Assembly: GCF_900186505.1 (NCBI RefSeq)
Contig: NZ_LT891969.1
Coordinates: forward strand, 1 to 64,000
Reading direction: 5' to 3'
Source of the DNA: Enorma phocaeensis
GTDB lineage: Bacteria > Actinomycetota > Coriobacteriia > Coriobacteriales > Coriobacteriaceae
Length of the DNA stretch: 64,000 nucleotides
The position numbers were made by a program, and so were the translations under genes. Below the pieces are notes generated by a model. That model did not search any database, was not told the DNA's origin, and saw nothing but the letters and a program-made list of their open reading frames with translations. Position 1 is the stretch's first letter. Each line of letters starts with the position of its first letter. Positions 19,437 through 30,037 of the stretch are shown one piece after another.

Positions 19437-20132
19437 ATGGAACAGCAGATGAACATATTGGTGGTCGATGACGACCCGGCGATCGTCGAGCTGGTGGCGG
19501 ATACGCTCGCGCCGGCAGGCATGCGCGTGACGCCTTGCGTGGACAGTGCGGACGCGATGCGGCTGTTCGAGGAAAACGACTGCGACCTCGTGATCCTCGA
19601 CGTGATGATGCCGGGGCTAGACGGCTTCGAGCTCTGTGCGCGCATCCGCGCCGTATCGCGCGTGCCGGTGATCTTCCTCTCGGCGAAGGATGAGGAGACG
19701 GACAAGGTCATCGGCCTCACCACAGGAGCCGACGACTACGTAACCAAGCCCTTCCTGCCGCGCGAGCTCACGGCCCGCGTGAAGTCGTGCCTGCGCCGCG
19801 CGTCGTATGCGCACGAGCAGCCTGCAGACGACCTCTTGCTCTGCCGCGGCCTCGAGGTGAACTGCCGCGCACATACGGCGCGGCTGCATGGCGAGGAGCT
19901 CGCGCTCACGCCCAAGGAATTCGCCATGCTTTCCGTGCTGCTCCAGGCGGCGGGCAGCCCCATCGCTACGCGCGACCTCTACGAGCGCGTATGGGGCGAG
20001 CGCTACCTCTCGGGCAGCTCGAACTCGGTGATGGTGCATGTGAGGCACCTGCGCGCCAAGCTCGCGGCCATCGATTCCGAGCAGACGTTCATCGAGACGG
20101 TATGGGGCGTGGGATATAAGATCGCGCCGTAG
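19437..20132 (+). CDS. OmpR/PhoB-family response regulator, VanR-like
   Basis: 231 aa from the ATG at 19437. A receiver domain (about 5-120) has the acidic pocket VVDDDPAI, phospho-acceptor Asp in DLVILDVMMPGLDG, Thr/Ser in VIFLSAKDEE and Lys in YVTKPF. A winged-helix domain (about 130-230) has LALTPKEFAMLSVLL and VMVHVRHLRAKL. The receiver and the partner kinase resemble VanR/VanS of glycopeptide-resistance loci. Longer readings upstream overlap the divergent carboxypeptidase gene and are not credible. The likely target is the adjacent VanY-type gene and possibly its own operon. Confidence 0.9.
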   Translation: MEQQMNILVVDDDPAIVELVADTLAPAGMRVTPCVDSADAMRLFEENDCDLVILDVMMPGLDGFELCARIRAVSRVPVIFLSAKDEETDKVIGLTTGADDYVTKPFLPRELTARVKSCLRRASYAHEQPADDLLLCRGLEVNCRAHTARLHGEELALTPKEFAMLSVLLQAAGSPIATRDLYERVWGERYLSGSSNSVMVHVRHLRAKLAAIDSEQTFIETVWGVGYKIAP

Positions 20133-20183
20133 CGGCGAGCGCGCCCGCCCATCAAGGTCGCGGCGCCATGGTGGGAGGAACGT

Positions 20184-21362
20184 ATGAAGACCATGCAGGG
20201 AATCGAGAGCCGGCGCCGCGCGGTGCGCGGGCTGCTTGCGCGCGCCGCGGCCTATACCGTGCTGTACGTGCTGCTTGCCTCGACCGCACGCCTGCTCGTG
20301 GGCGACCAGCTCTCGGCCTTCATCGCCGATGCCACTTCCGTGTGGGTCGAGGTGCCCGAGGAGTCGGCAGACCTCTACCGCCTTTTGGGCTATCAGGAGG
20401 GCTCGACCGTCAACGGCAACCCGCAGTTCCGTGACCTACGCGACTACCACGGCGTCGTGGCGATCATCGAGGGGCCGGTTCTGTGGGGCATCTATGTCGT
20501 TGGTCTGCTGGGCGTCTCCGCCTGGTGGGTGGCGTCGCGCACGCGCGAAGTGGATGAGTTGACGCATGCCGTGGGTCGGGTGGCGGCTGGAGAGCAGGGC
20601 GTTCTTTTGCCCCCGGAGCTCGCACGGGCGCAGGACGAGTTCGACCGCCTCGTCGAGCACGAGGAGGCGCGCGGGCGCGCGGTGGAGGCCGCTGAGGCTC
20701 GCAAGAACGAGCTCGTGGCATACCTTGCCCACGACATCCGAACGCCGTTGACCTCGGTGATCGGCTACCTGTCCCTTCTTGCAGACGAACCCGACCTGCC
20801 GCGCGATCGACGCGAGCGCTATGCCTGCGCAGCGTTCGAGAAAGCGCAGCGCCTCGACGGCATGATGGGGGAGTTCTTCGAGATCACCCGTTACAACCTG
20901 GGGGCGATTCCCATCGAGCGGGAGCATGTGGACGTGCGCCTTTTGCTTGAGCAGGTTGCCGACGAGGTCTTCCCTTTGGCCGAGGAGCGCGGCGTCGCGA
21001 TCGATCTCGAAGTGCCCGAGGGCACGGCGGTCTTCATCGACCCAGACAAGATGGCGCGCGTGCTGGGGAATCTCATGAAGAACGGCATCGCGTACGCCGA
21101 TGCGGGGACGGCGCTCGTGTGCCGGGCGCGCACGGAGGGCGAGCGGCTGGTGCTGGAGGTCGAGGACACCGGCCGGGAGATCTCGCCCGCGCACCTCAAG
21201 AGCATCTTCGAGAAGTTCTACCGTGAGGATGGCTCCCGCAGCGGCAAGGGCGCAGGGCTGGGGCTCGCTATCGCGCGCGAGATCGTCGAGGCCCACGGAG
21301 GGAGCATCGAGGCGGCGAGCGATGCCGGCGTGACGACGTTCACGGTCGCTCTGCTGCGGTAG
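20184..21362 (+). CDS. sensor histidine kinase, VanS-like
   Basis: 392 aa. Two membrane segments (about 18-40 and 96-117) flank an extracytoplasmic loop of about 55 residues. A short HAMP-like linker follows, then the H-box VAYLAHDIRTPLTSVIGYLSLL, very similar to that of VanS kinases, with the phosphorylated His. The ATPase domain shows the N box (LMKNGIAYADAG) and DTGREISPAH, FEKFYRED and GAGLGLAIAREIVEAHGG. It presumably phosphorylates the regulator encoded 51 bases upstream. The signal sensed is unknown. Confidence 0.9.
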   Translation: MKTMQGIESRRRAVRGLLARAAAYTVLYVLLASTARLLVGDQLSAFIADATSVWVEVPEESADLYRLLGYQEGSTVNGNPQFRDLRDYHGVVAIIEGPVLWGIYVVGLLGVSAWWVASRTREVDELTHAVGRVAAGEQGVLLPPELARAQDEFDRLVEHEEARGRAVEAAEARKNELVAYLAHDIRTPLTSVIGYLSLLADEPDLPRDRRERYACAAFEKAQRLDGMMGEFFEITRYNLGAIPIEREHVDVRLLLEQVADEVFPLAEERGVAIDLEVPEGTAVFIDPDKMARVLGNLMKNGIAYADAGTALVCRARTEGERLVLEVEDTGREISPAHLKSIFEKFYREDGSRSGKGAGLGLAIAREIVEAHGGSIEAASDAGVTTFTVALLR

Positions 21363-21494
21363 GGTGGCGGGAACGTCGGCAGGTCGATCTGCGCGGCTTG
21401 CCACGCGAACGCGGCATTTCAAAAAGGGTTGTCAAAAGGTTCTGGGCCGCGAGCGAGTCTGGAGGTCGCCTCGGAGTCGCTTCGTGCTTGGCGC

Positions 21495-21587
21495 ATGAAG
21501 AAACTGCGGGCAAGATTTAGCAAGAGGAAAGCTTTCAAGGAGCCCTCTCTTGCTAATATCCGCCCGCGGATTCAAAGAGGGGCATGA
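21495..21587 (+). CDS. possible 30-aa basic peptide (uncertain)
   Basis: An ATG frame of 30 codons starting MKKLRARFSKRKAF and ending in TGA. It is very rich in Lys and Arg. There is no clear ribosome site, and the frame coincides with the arms of the hairpin at 21506-21567, so it may be accidental. An overlapping 70-codon frame on the other strand (21432-21644) is equally unsupported. Confidence 0.15.
   Translation: MKKLRARFSKRKAFKEPSLANIRPRIQRGA
21506..21567. repeat. long imperfect inverted repeat
   Basis: GCGGGC at 21506-21511 pairs with GCCCGC at 21562-21567, and TTAGCAAGAG at 21517-21526 pairs perfectly with CTCTTGCTAA at 21547-21556, with a symmetric 5-base internal loop between. The apical part contains the palindrome GAAAGCTTTC. 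The structure is not followed by a T tract. Confidence 0.75.
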
Positions 21588-21786
21588 AGCTTGCGCCCGT
21601 CGACGAGAATCGAACAAGGCTTGAGGTTCCCGTGGTACTTGCATCTCGCCGCTGCCGGTGCGAACCGGTCCTTTTATCCCTGAGTTAGAATCAAGGGCTG
21701 CGAATATTCTCGGTCCACAGCTGCTGTCGGATAACTACAGTCGGATAACCGCAATAAGCTGAGGCCGGCAGCCGGAAAGGATACGC

Positions 21787-24654
<2,868 letters not shown>

Positions 24655-24720
24655 TCCGCAGGATGATGACGCTGCTTGTAAGCCAGGGTCCGGAGCGAGA
24701 GAAGATCGGGAGGGAGTGAA

Positions 24721-25215
24721 GTGGGCAAGCGCGAGAAGCTTCAGAAGACCAATGCGATGCGCGAGCTCGAGCGCGCGGGCATCGCGTTCGAGGTCCGCAC
24801 TTACGAGGTGGATGAAAACGACCTTTCGGGCGTGCATGTGGCCGAGCAACTCGGCGAGGATGCCGGCCAGGGCTTCAAGACGCTCGTGACGGTGAGCCCG
24901 CAAGGTGGCCACGTGGTATGCTGCATCCCGGTTGCGGAGGAACTCGACCTCAAGCGCGCCGCCGCGGTGGCAGGGGAGAAGTCGCTGTCCATGATGCACG
25001 TGCGGGACCTCGTTCCGGTGACCGGATATATGCGCGGTGGCTGCTCGCCTGTGGGCATGAAGAAGCGCTTCCCCACGATTATCGACGAGACCTGCCTTCT
25101 GTGGGACAGCATCTTCATCTCCGGCGGCAAACGCGGCATCCAGCTCGTGGTCGCGCCCGAGGAGCTCGTGGCTTTCACGGGGGCTACGGTCGCGCCTATC
25201 ACGCGTGAGGCGTAG
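24721..25215 (+). CDS. ybaK: YbaK/EbsC-family aminoacyl-tRNA deacylase
   Basis: 164 aa from a GTG start (VGKREKLQKTNAMRELERAGIAFE) with GGGAGGGA just upstream. The YbaK fold is shown by VAEQLGEDAGQGFKTLVT, LDLKRAAAVAGEKSLSM and GYMRGGCSPVGMKKRFP. Bacterial YbaK enzymes hydrolyse Cys-tRNA(Pro), an editing function acting in trans to prolyl-tRNA synthetase. It follows uvrA by 66 bases and may share its transcript. The substrate is inferred from the family. Confidence 0.88.
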   Translation: MGKREKLQKTNAMRELERAGIAFEVRTYEVDENDLSGVHVAEQLGEDAGQGFKTLVTVSPQGGHVVCCIPVAEELDLKRAAAVAGEKSLSMMHVRDLVPVTGYMRGGCSPVGMKKRFPTIIDETCLLWDSIFISGGKRGIQLVVAPEELVAFTGATVAPITREA

Positions 25216-25287
25216 ACCGCTAGCGCGGACCGCTGCTGCGGTGCATGGCCAAGGTGTGGAGTGTTTAGGCCGAGCGCCGATGGCTGG

Positions 25288-25293
25288 TATGAT
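25288..25293 (+). promoter_or_regulatory. -10 box of the NlpC/P60 gene
   Basis: An extended -10, TGGTATGAT, with TATGAT at 25288-25293, lies about 40 bases before the ATG at 25334. A weak TTTAGG around 25264 could serve as the -35 element. A ribosome site GGAAGGAT follows. Confidence 0.45.
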
Positions 25294-25333
25294 GGTTGGC
25301 ATATCCTAGGCATACCGTTGCGGAAGGATCTAG

Positions 25334-26536
25334 ATGAAGCTCATACACACCAATGCCTTTCTCGCGGGTGCGGCGCGGCGCTGCGTAGCTGCGACGCTTG
25401 CCGTGACCTTAGGGCTCGGCAGTGCGTTTATCGTCCCCGTTCCCGCATTCGCAACAGAAACCGATGACCTGCAGGCGCAGGTCGAAGAGGCGCAGGAGCG
25501 CCTGGACTCGCTCACCCATCAGCTTGAGGAGGCTCAGGCACAAGTTGACGCGACGGCGCTCGAGCTTGAGGAGACCCAGGCCCGTATCGCTGAACTTGAA
25601 GACGAGATCGCTGCCAACCAAGAGGAGCTTGCGGCTGCCCAGAGCGAGCTCGCGGACCATGTCGCCGATTCCTACAAGACCGGCGGTATCTCGCTTGTGA
25701 CCATCCTGCTGTCAAGCGACTCCTTCAACGACCTCACCTCGCAGCTGTACTACGCTGGACGCGTCGCAGATGCTGAAAGCAACCAGATCTCAAGCGTGCG
25801 CGACTTGCAAGCCGAGCTGGAAGCGCAGCAAACCGAGCTGACCGATCGCGAGGCGGAGCTCACCACCCTGCTCGACGAGCAGACCCAGAGTCAAGAGGAG
25901 ATGGAGGCCGCGACGGCGGAGGCCAACTCGTATCTCAACGGCCTTTCCGACGAGCTGCAGGCTGCCCTCGAGGCGGAGCGTCAGGCTGCCGCCGAGGAGG
26001 AGCGCCGCCGTGCCGAGGAGGCCGCGCGCCAGGCGCAGGAGGAGCTCGAACGTCAGCAGCAGGAGGAAGAGCAGCAGCAACAACAACAGGGGCAGCAGGG
26101 CTCATCTTCCGGCAACGAGACGGTCGAAGTGCCGAGCGGTGGTGGATCGGGCAGCCTCACCGCTGCCCAGCGCCAGACCATCGTGAACGCAGGGATGTCG
26201 CAGATCGGCGTCGACTACGCGCTCGGTGCCTATCAGCCGGGCGTGCTGCTCGATTGCTCGGGGCTCACCACCTACGCATACGCGCAGGCGGGCATTTCGA
26301 TCATCCATCAGTCCGGGCGCCAATTCAACACGGTCGTCGCTGCGGGTAACCTCAAGACGAGCATGAGCGATCTTGAGCCGGGCGACCTCGTTTTCTACGG
26401 GCGACCGAACATCTCGCATGTTGCCATCTACATAGGCGGCGGGCGCATCGTTCATGCAAACGGCTACGGTCGCGGCGTCATGACATCGCGGGTTGACTAC
26501 AATAGGAACTTCCGCGGTGGCGGAAGCCCGATCTAG
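25334..26536 (+). CDS. secreted NlpC/P60 peptidoglycan endopeptidase with coiled coil
   Basis: 400 aa. A signal peptide of about 36 residues ends near PAFATETDD. Residues about 38-125 and 150-255 are long coiled coils of the type found in PcsB/RipA-like hydrolases, followed by a Gln-rich stretch and a Ser/Gly linker to about 275. The C-terminal NlpC/P60 domain has catalytic Cys308 in LLDCSGLTTYAY, His362 in ISHVAIYIGGG and a polar residue in NGYGRG. It should cut between D-Glu and the diamino acid in stem peptides during growth or division. The coiled coil usually gates activity through FtsEX in related proteins, but no ftsEX is nearby. A strong terminator follows. Confidence 0.92.
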   Translation: MKLIHTNAFLAGAARRCVAATLAVTLGLGSAFIVPVPAFATETDDLQAQVEEAQERLDSLTHQLEEAQAQVDATALELEETQARIAELEDEIAANQEELAAAQSELADHVADSYKTGGISLVTILLSSDSFNDLTSQLYYAGRVADAESNQISSVRDLQAELEAQQTELTDREAELTTLLDEQTQSQEEMEAATAEANSYLNGLSDELQAALEAERQAAAEEERRRAEEAARQAQEELERQQQEEEQQQQQQGQQGSSSGNETVEVPSGGGSGSLTAAQRQTIVNAGMSQIGVDYALGAYQPGVLLDCSGLTTYAYAQAGISIIHQSGRQFNTVVAAGNLKTSMSDLEPGDLVFYGRPNISHVAIYIGGGRIVHANGYGRGVMTSRVDYNRNFRGGGSPI

Positions 26537-26550
26537 AACATGGATCGCGG

Positions 26551-26579
26551 GCGGCGGGCGTTGAGCCCGCCGCGTTTTT
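26551..26579 (+). terminator. rho-independent terminator after the NlpC/P60 gene
   Basis: GCGGCGGGC, loop GTTGA, GCCCGCCGC, one G, then TTTTT. It ends 26 bases before the next ATG, so the ATP-grasp gene depends on read-through or a promoter squeezed into this gap. Confidence 0.92.
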
Positions 26580-26605
26580 GGAACTGGTGAAGGGCTGGTC
26601 GATAG

Positions 26606-27874
26606 ATGCGTGCATTGCACGATGAAGCAGAGGTGCGAGAGCGCCTCGTGCCGGTGATTTTGGGCGCGGACATTCTGGGCTATAGCTTTGTGCGGGGGTT
26701 TCACGAGACCTACGGGCTCAGGTCGATCGTGCTCTCATCCTCAGACATCAAGATGACGTCTTCAAGCCGCTTTTGCGACTATCGCATCATCGAGGGAATC
26801 GATGACGAGGACGAGCTCGTAGCAGAGCTTGCTCGCATCGGGGCCGAGATCGAGTCTTCCGGGAAGTGCGGGCTCGTCGTGGGCAGCGGTGATTGGTACG
26901 CCCGCATCCTCTCCTCCCACAAAGCGGAGCTCGAGCGCTGGTACTACGTTCCCTACATCGATTTCGAGCTGCTCGATGAGATCACGCAGAAGGAGCGCTT
27001 CTACGATCTATGCGAGGAACTCGGTATACCCTACCCGCGAACATGGAAGTTCGATTGCGCTGATCCCGACGCGAGGATCGATGCCGAGCAGTTCACCTAT
27101 CCGCTGATCGCAAAGCCCTCGAATTCCGCGCGCTATCACTATGCCAAATTTCCCGGCAAGAAGAAGATCTTCGAGGTCGAGGACGCGGCGGAGCTCACGC
27201 GGATCTTTGAGGCGCTGAAAGGCTCCTGCTATGACCGCGAGCTGATCGTCCAGGAGTTCATCCCGGGCGCCGACGACGGGCTGCGCACGATTACGATCTA
27301 CATGAATGCCGACGGCACGCCGGCCATGACGTGCTCCGGCCGCGTTGTTTTGCAGGACCATCACCCGGCAGCCATCGGCAACCCCGTGTGCATCATGTCC
27401 GACCGCGTCGACGAGGCCATCGAGGATGCGATTCGGCTCCTCAAGCACGTCGGCTACCGTGGGTTCGCCAACTTCGACGTCAAGCTCGATCCGCGCGACG
27501 GGAAGTTCAAATTCTTCGAGGTGAACACCCGTCCGGGCAGAAACACCTACTACGTGAACCTTGCCGGCGCGAACTTTGTGCGGCTCATCGTGAACGACTA
27601 CGTCCTCGGTCGCACGCAGGAACGCTTTGATGCGCTGAAGCCGTTTCTGTTTGCTTGCGTGCCGCCGTACGTGGTAAAGCGCACCGTGGAGGATCCCGCC
27701 TTGCGCGAGCAGGTGCTCGGCATGTACCGCGATGGGCTGGCGGTGTTCCCGCTCTTCTACAAGCCCGACACGCTGACTCAACGGTTCTGGTCTGCTATGG
27801 CGTACTACCATCAGATCTCCAAGTTCAAGCGCTACGTGTGGGATACCGGCGGCAAGCAGGCATCGGTCGACTGA
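26606..27874 (+). CDS. ATP-grasp carboxylate-amine ligase (D-aspartate-ligase-like)
   Basis: 422-aa ATP-grasp protein. The N-terminal domain has VILGADILGYSFVRGFHETYG, the ATP-grasp core has YPLIAKPSNSARYH and ELIVQEFIPGADDG, and the metal site is FKFFEVNTRPGRNTYYV. This set resembles the family that includes the D-aspartate ligase Aslfm, which adds D-Asp to the Lys of the peptidoglycan precursor. Position between a cell-wall hydrolase and the lipid II flippase MurJ supports a role in stem-peptide cross-bridge synthesis (inference). Related ATP-grasp proteins act on other carboxylates, so the acceptor and donor are unproven. Confidence 0.75.
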   Translation: MRALHDEAEVRERLVPVILGADILGYSFVRGFHETYGLRSIVLSSSDIKMTSSSRFCDYRIIEGIDDEDELVAELARIGAEIESSGKCGLVVGSGDWYARILSSHKAELERWYYVPYIDFELLDEITQKERFYDLCEELGIPYPRTWKFDCADPDARIDAEQFTYPLIAKPSNSARYHYAKFPGKKKIFEVEDAAELTRIFEALKGSCYDRELIVQEFIPGADDGLRTITIYMNADGTPAMTCSGRVVLQDHHPAAIGNPVCIMSDRVDEAIEDAIRLLKHVGYRGFANFDVKLDPRDGKFKFFEVNTRPGRNTYYVNLAGANFVRLIVNDYVLGRTQERFDALKPFLFACVPPYVVKRTVEDPALREQVLGMYRDGLAVFPLFYKPDTLTQRFWSAMAYYHQISKFKRYVWDTGGKQASVD

Positions 27875-27964
27875 AGGCAATGGCGGGTGCGCGGGCGCGA
27901 TGCTCGCGTCCAAGAGGCTGCGGACGCAGAGGCGTCTCGCCCGCGGCAGGAGGGGAGATGACGC

Positions 27965-30034
27965 ATGGCTGACGACTCACGTCCGCACGGGCGGCATTTC
28001 GCCCCGTCGTCTCGGGAGGCCACGCATCTGCCGCGCCCGGATGAGACGGCGGTTTTCCTCGCTGCTGCCGAGCGCGCGGCGAAGGAGCGCTCCGCGGGTT
28101 CCGCGGAGGGGCGTGGCGCAACGCATCCGGCGGTCCGCGGTGCGCACGCCGCCCCCGAATTGACGCCTCGTGCTTCGCGCCCGGACGAGACCGCTGTGTT
28201 CCTTGCAGCCGCCGAGCGCTCCCGCGCTGCGTCTGCCGCTTACGCCGAACATGTCCGCGTGCCTGGTGCGGAGCATGTCGAAGGTCCCGCCGCGCCCCTT
28301 GGGCATGATGCTGATTCGACGGGCGTCATCGCTTCCGCATCTTCCGAGGATGTCGGCGAAACCGGCGTTCTCGGCGGCGTTTCCCCTGTCGAATCAAACG
28401 ACGACGAGGACTTTTCCGGTTCCGGTGATTACGAGAGCGTCGGTCGTTCCGCGGGGCTCATGACGGGGCTCATCATCGTCTCGCGTCTGACGGGCTTTGT
28501 GCGCACATGGGTCATGGGCATCGCCTTCGGCGTCTCGTACCTCGCCTCGTCCTACAACATCGCGAACAATCTCCCCAACATGCTCTACGAGCTGGTGATG
28601 GGTGGCATGCTCGTGACGGCGTTCTTGCCGGTCTACCTCGAAGCTCGTCGCAACGGCGGGCGTGAGGCGGCAGATGACTATGTGGGCAACCTTCTCTCGG
28701 TTCTGCTCATCGTGCTCGGCGGCGTGTCTGTGCTCGCGATCATCTTCGCGCCCGGGCTCATCTGGACGCAGTCGTTCATGAGTGACGGATCCGAGATGGA
28801 CACGGCGGTCTACTTCTTCCGCATCTTCGCTGTCCAAGTGCTGTTCTACGGTTTGGGTTCGGTGTTCTCGGGCGTACTCAACGCGCATCGCGATTACTTC
28901 TGGAGCAATTTCGCGCCCATTCTGAACAACGTCGTGGTCATCGCGAGCTTTGCCGTCTTCCCCTGGCTCGAGGGCGTGAACGAGGGGCTTGCCATCACGG
29001 TGGTCGCGTTCGGCACCACCGGAGGCGTGCTCGTGCAGATGGCCTGCCAGATTCCTGCGCTCGGCCGGCACGGCGTGCATCCTCGTCTCCATGTCGACCT
29101 GCATGACCCGCTTCTGCGCAAAACCGTGTCGCTGGGCGTGCCCACGCTGGTGGCAACGCTGTGCACGTTCGTCACCGCTTCGGTCCAGAACTCCTCGGCG
29201 TTGGCGGTCCAGCCCGGCACGGGGGCTTCGGTCATCGCATACGCGCGCCTGTGGTACACGCTGCCCTATGCACTGCTCTCCGTCTCGATCAACACCGCGC
29301 TTTACACCGAGCTTGCCCGTGATGCTGCTCGCGGCGACGACGACGCCGTGCGAGCCGGGATCTCGCGCGGCATCGGCCACCAGCTGTTCTTCCTCATCCC
29401 GTTCGCGCTCTATCTCATCGTGTTCAGCTTTCCGCTCAACATGATCTACTGCTCGGGCAAGTTCGATGTCGAGGGCGTGGAACTTGTCTCGACGTACCTG
29501 CGCTATCTTGCCGTGGCGCTGCCGCTCTATGGCGTGTGCATGCTTATGCAGAAGGGCTGCTCGGCCCTCATGGACATGAGGCCCTACGCCGTGTTCATGA
29601 CGCTCGGCGCGCTCACGCAGGTCGTATGGTCGCTTACCCTCGGTGTGGGCCTGGGTGGCGGAATGCCGTTCATCGCGCTTTCCACGGCGGCGTTCTACGT
29701 CGTCGCAAACGCTGGCGCTATGGTGTGGATGCGCCGCCGTTTGTACGGTCTCCAGCTCAGGACCATCCTCCACGGCGCTTTGACGGGCCTTGTGCTCGGC
29801 GCTGCAGGTGCCGCTGCCGGCGGAGCGGTCCTCTGGCTGCTCGAGACCTTTGTCCGACCGCTGGTGAGCTACGGGGAAGGCGGGGTCATCGCGACCGCGG
29901 GCACGCTTGTGACCTTCCTCTACGTGGTGGTTGCGGGACTTGTCTCGTTGGTGGTCACGTTCGTGCCCGCCGTGGCGCTCAAATTGCCCGAGGCGTCGAT
30001 GATCTCGTCCATCGTCCGGCGTTTCAAGAGGTAG
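27965..30034 (+). CDS. murJ: lipid II flippase MurJ with a long phospho-motif-like N-terminal tail
   Basis: 689 aa. From about residue 160 onward this is a MurJ/MviN protein: GLMTGLIIVSRLTGFVRTWVMG, about 14 membrane helices and NILNNVV/NMIYCSGKFD-type loops. It moves lipid II across the membrane for peptidoglycan synthesis. The first 160 residues are hydrophilic and absent from typical MurJ. They contain RPDETAVFLAAAER twice (residues 24-37 and 72-85) and weaker copies around Thr119 (DSTGVI) and Thr133 (GETGVL). The two exact copies differ at 7 of 14 codons, all synonymous. The tail should be cytoplasmic. uvrC starts 3 bases after the stop. Confidence 0.92.
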   Translation: MADDSRPHGRHFAPSSREATHLPRPDETAVFLAAAERAAKERSAGSAEGRGATHPAVRGAHAAPELTPRASRPDETAVFLAAAERSRAASAAYAEHVRVPGAEHVEGPAAPLGHDADSTGVIASASSEDVGETGVLGGVSPVESNDDEDFSGSGDYESVGRSAGLMTGLIIVSRLTGFVRTWVMGIAFGVSYLASSYNIANNLPNMLYELVMGGMLVTAFLPVYLEARRNGGREAADDYVGNLLSVLLIVLGGVSVLAIIFAPGLIWTQSFMSDGSEMDTAVYFFRIFAVQVLFYGLGSVFSGVLNAHRDYFWSNFAPILNNVVVIASFAVFPWLEGVNEGLAITVVAFGTTGGVLVQMACQIPALGRHGVHPRLHVDLHDPLLRKTVSLGVPTLVATLCTFVTASVQNSSALAVQPGTGASVIAYARLWYTLPYALLSVSINTALYTELARDAARGDDDAVRAGISRGIGHQLFFLIPFALYLIVFSFPLNMIYCSGKFDVEGVELVSTYLRYLAVALPLYGVCMLMQKGCSALMDMRPYAVFMTLGALTQVVWSLTLGVGLGGGMPFIALSTAAFYVVANAGAMVWMRRRLYGLQLRTILHGALTGLVLGAAGAAAGGAVLWLLETFVRPLVSYGEGGVIATAGTLVTFLYVVVAGLVSLVVTFVPAVALKLPEASMISSIVRRFKR

Positions 30035-30037
30035 CTG

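Larger units (their letters stand above)
21363..21786. other. 424-base structured intergenic region upstream of uvrA
   Basis: No convincing protein gene. It contains a long imperfect hairpin (21506-21567), a 30-codon basic ORF overlapping it, two near copies of TCAAAAAGGGTT around 21420-21445, and a 14-base-spaced direct repeat GTCGGATAAC at 21726 and 21740, just before the uvrA start. The function is unknown. It may include the uvrA promoter, a small RNA or a remnant of a dispersed repeat. Confidence 0.6.

Noticed and set aside
18477..21362. Vancomycin-resistance cluster
   Set aside because: Only VanR-, VanS- and VanY-like genes are present; the D-Ala-D-Lac/Ser ligase, dehydrogenase and VanX are absent.
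21600..21700. tRNA-like TTCGA-containing segment (GAATCGAAC, GTGCGAACC) before uvrA
   Set aside because: No acceptor stem or anticodon arm could be paired on either strand.
21640..21786. SOS/LexA box upstream of uvrA or uvrB
   Set aside because: No CGAAC-N4-GTTCG site is present; GAAC and GTTC elements seen have wrong spacing.
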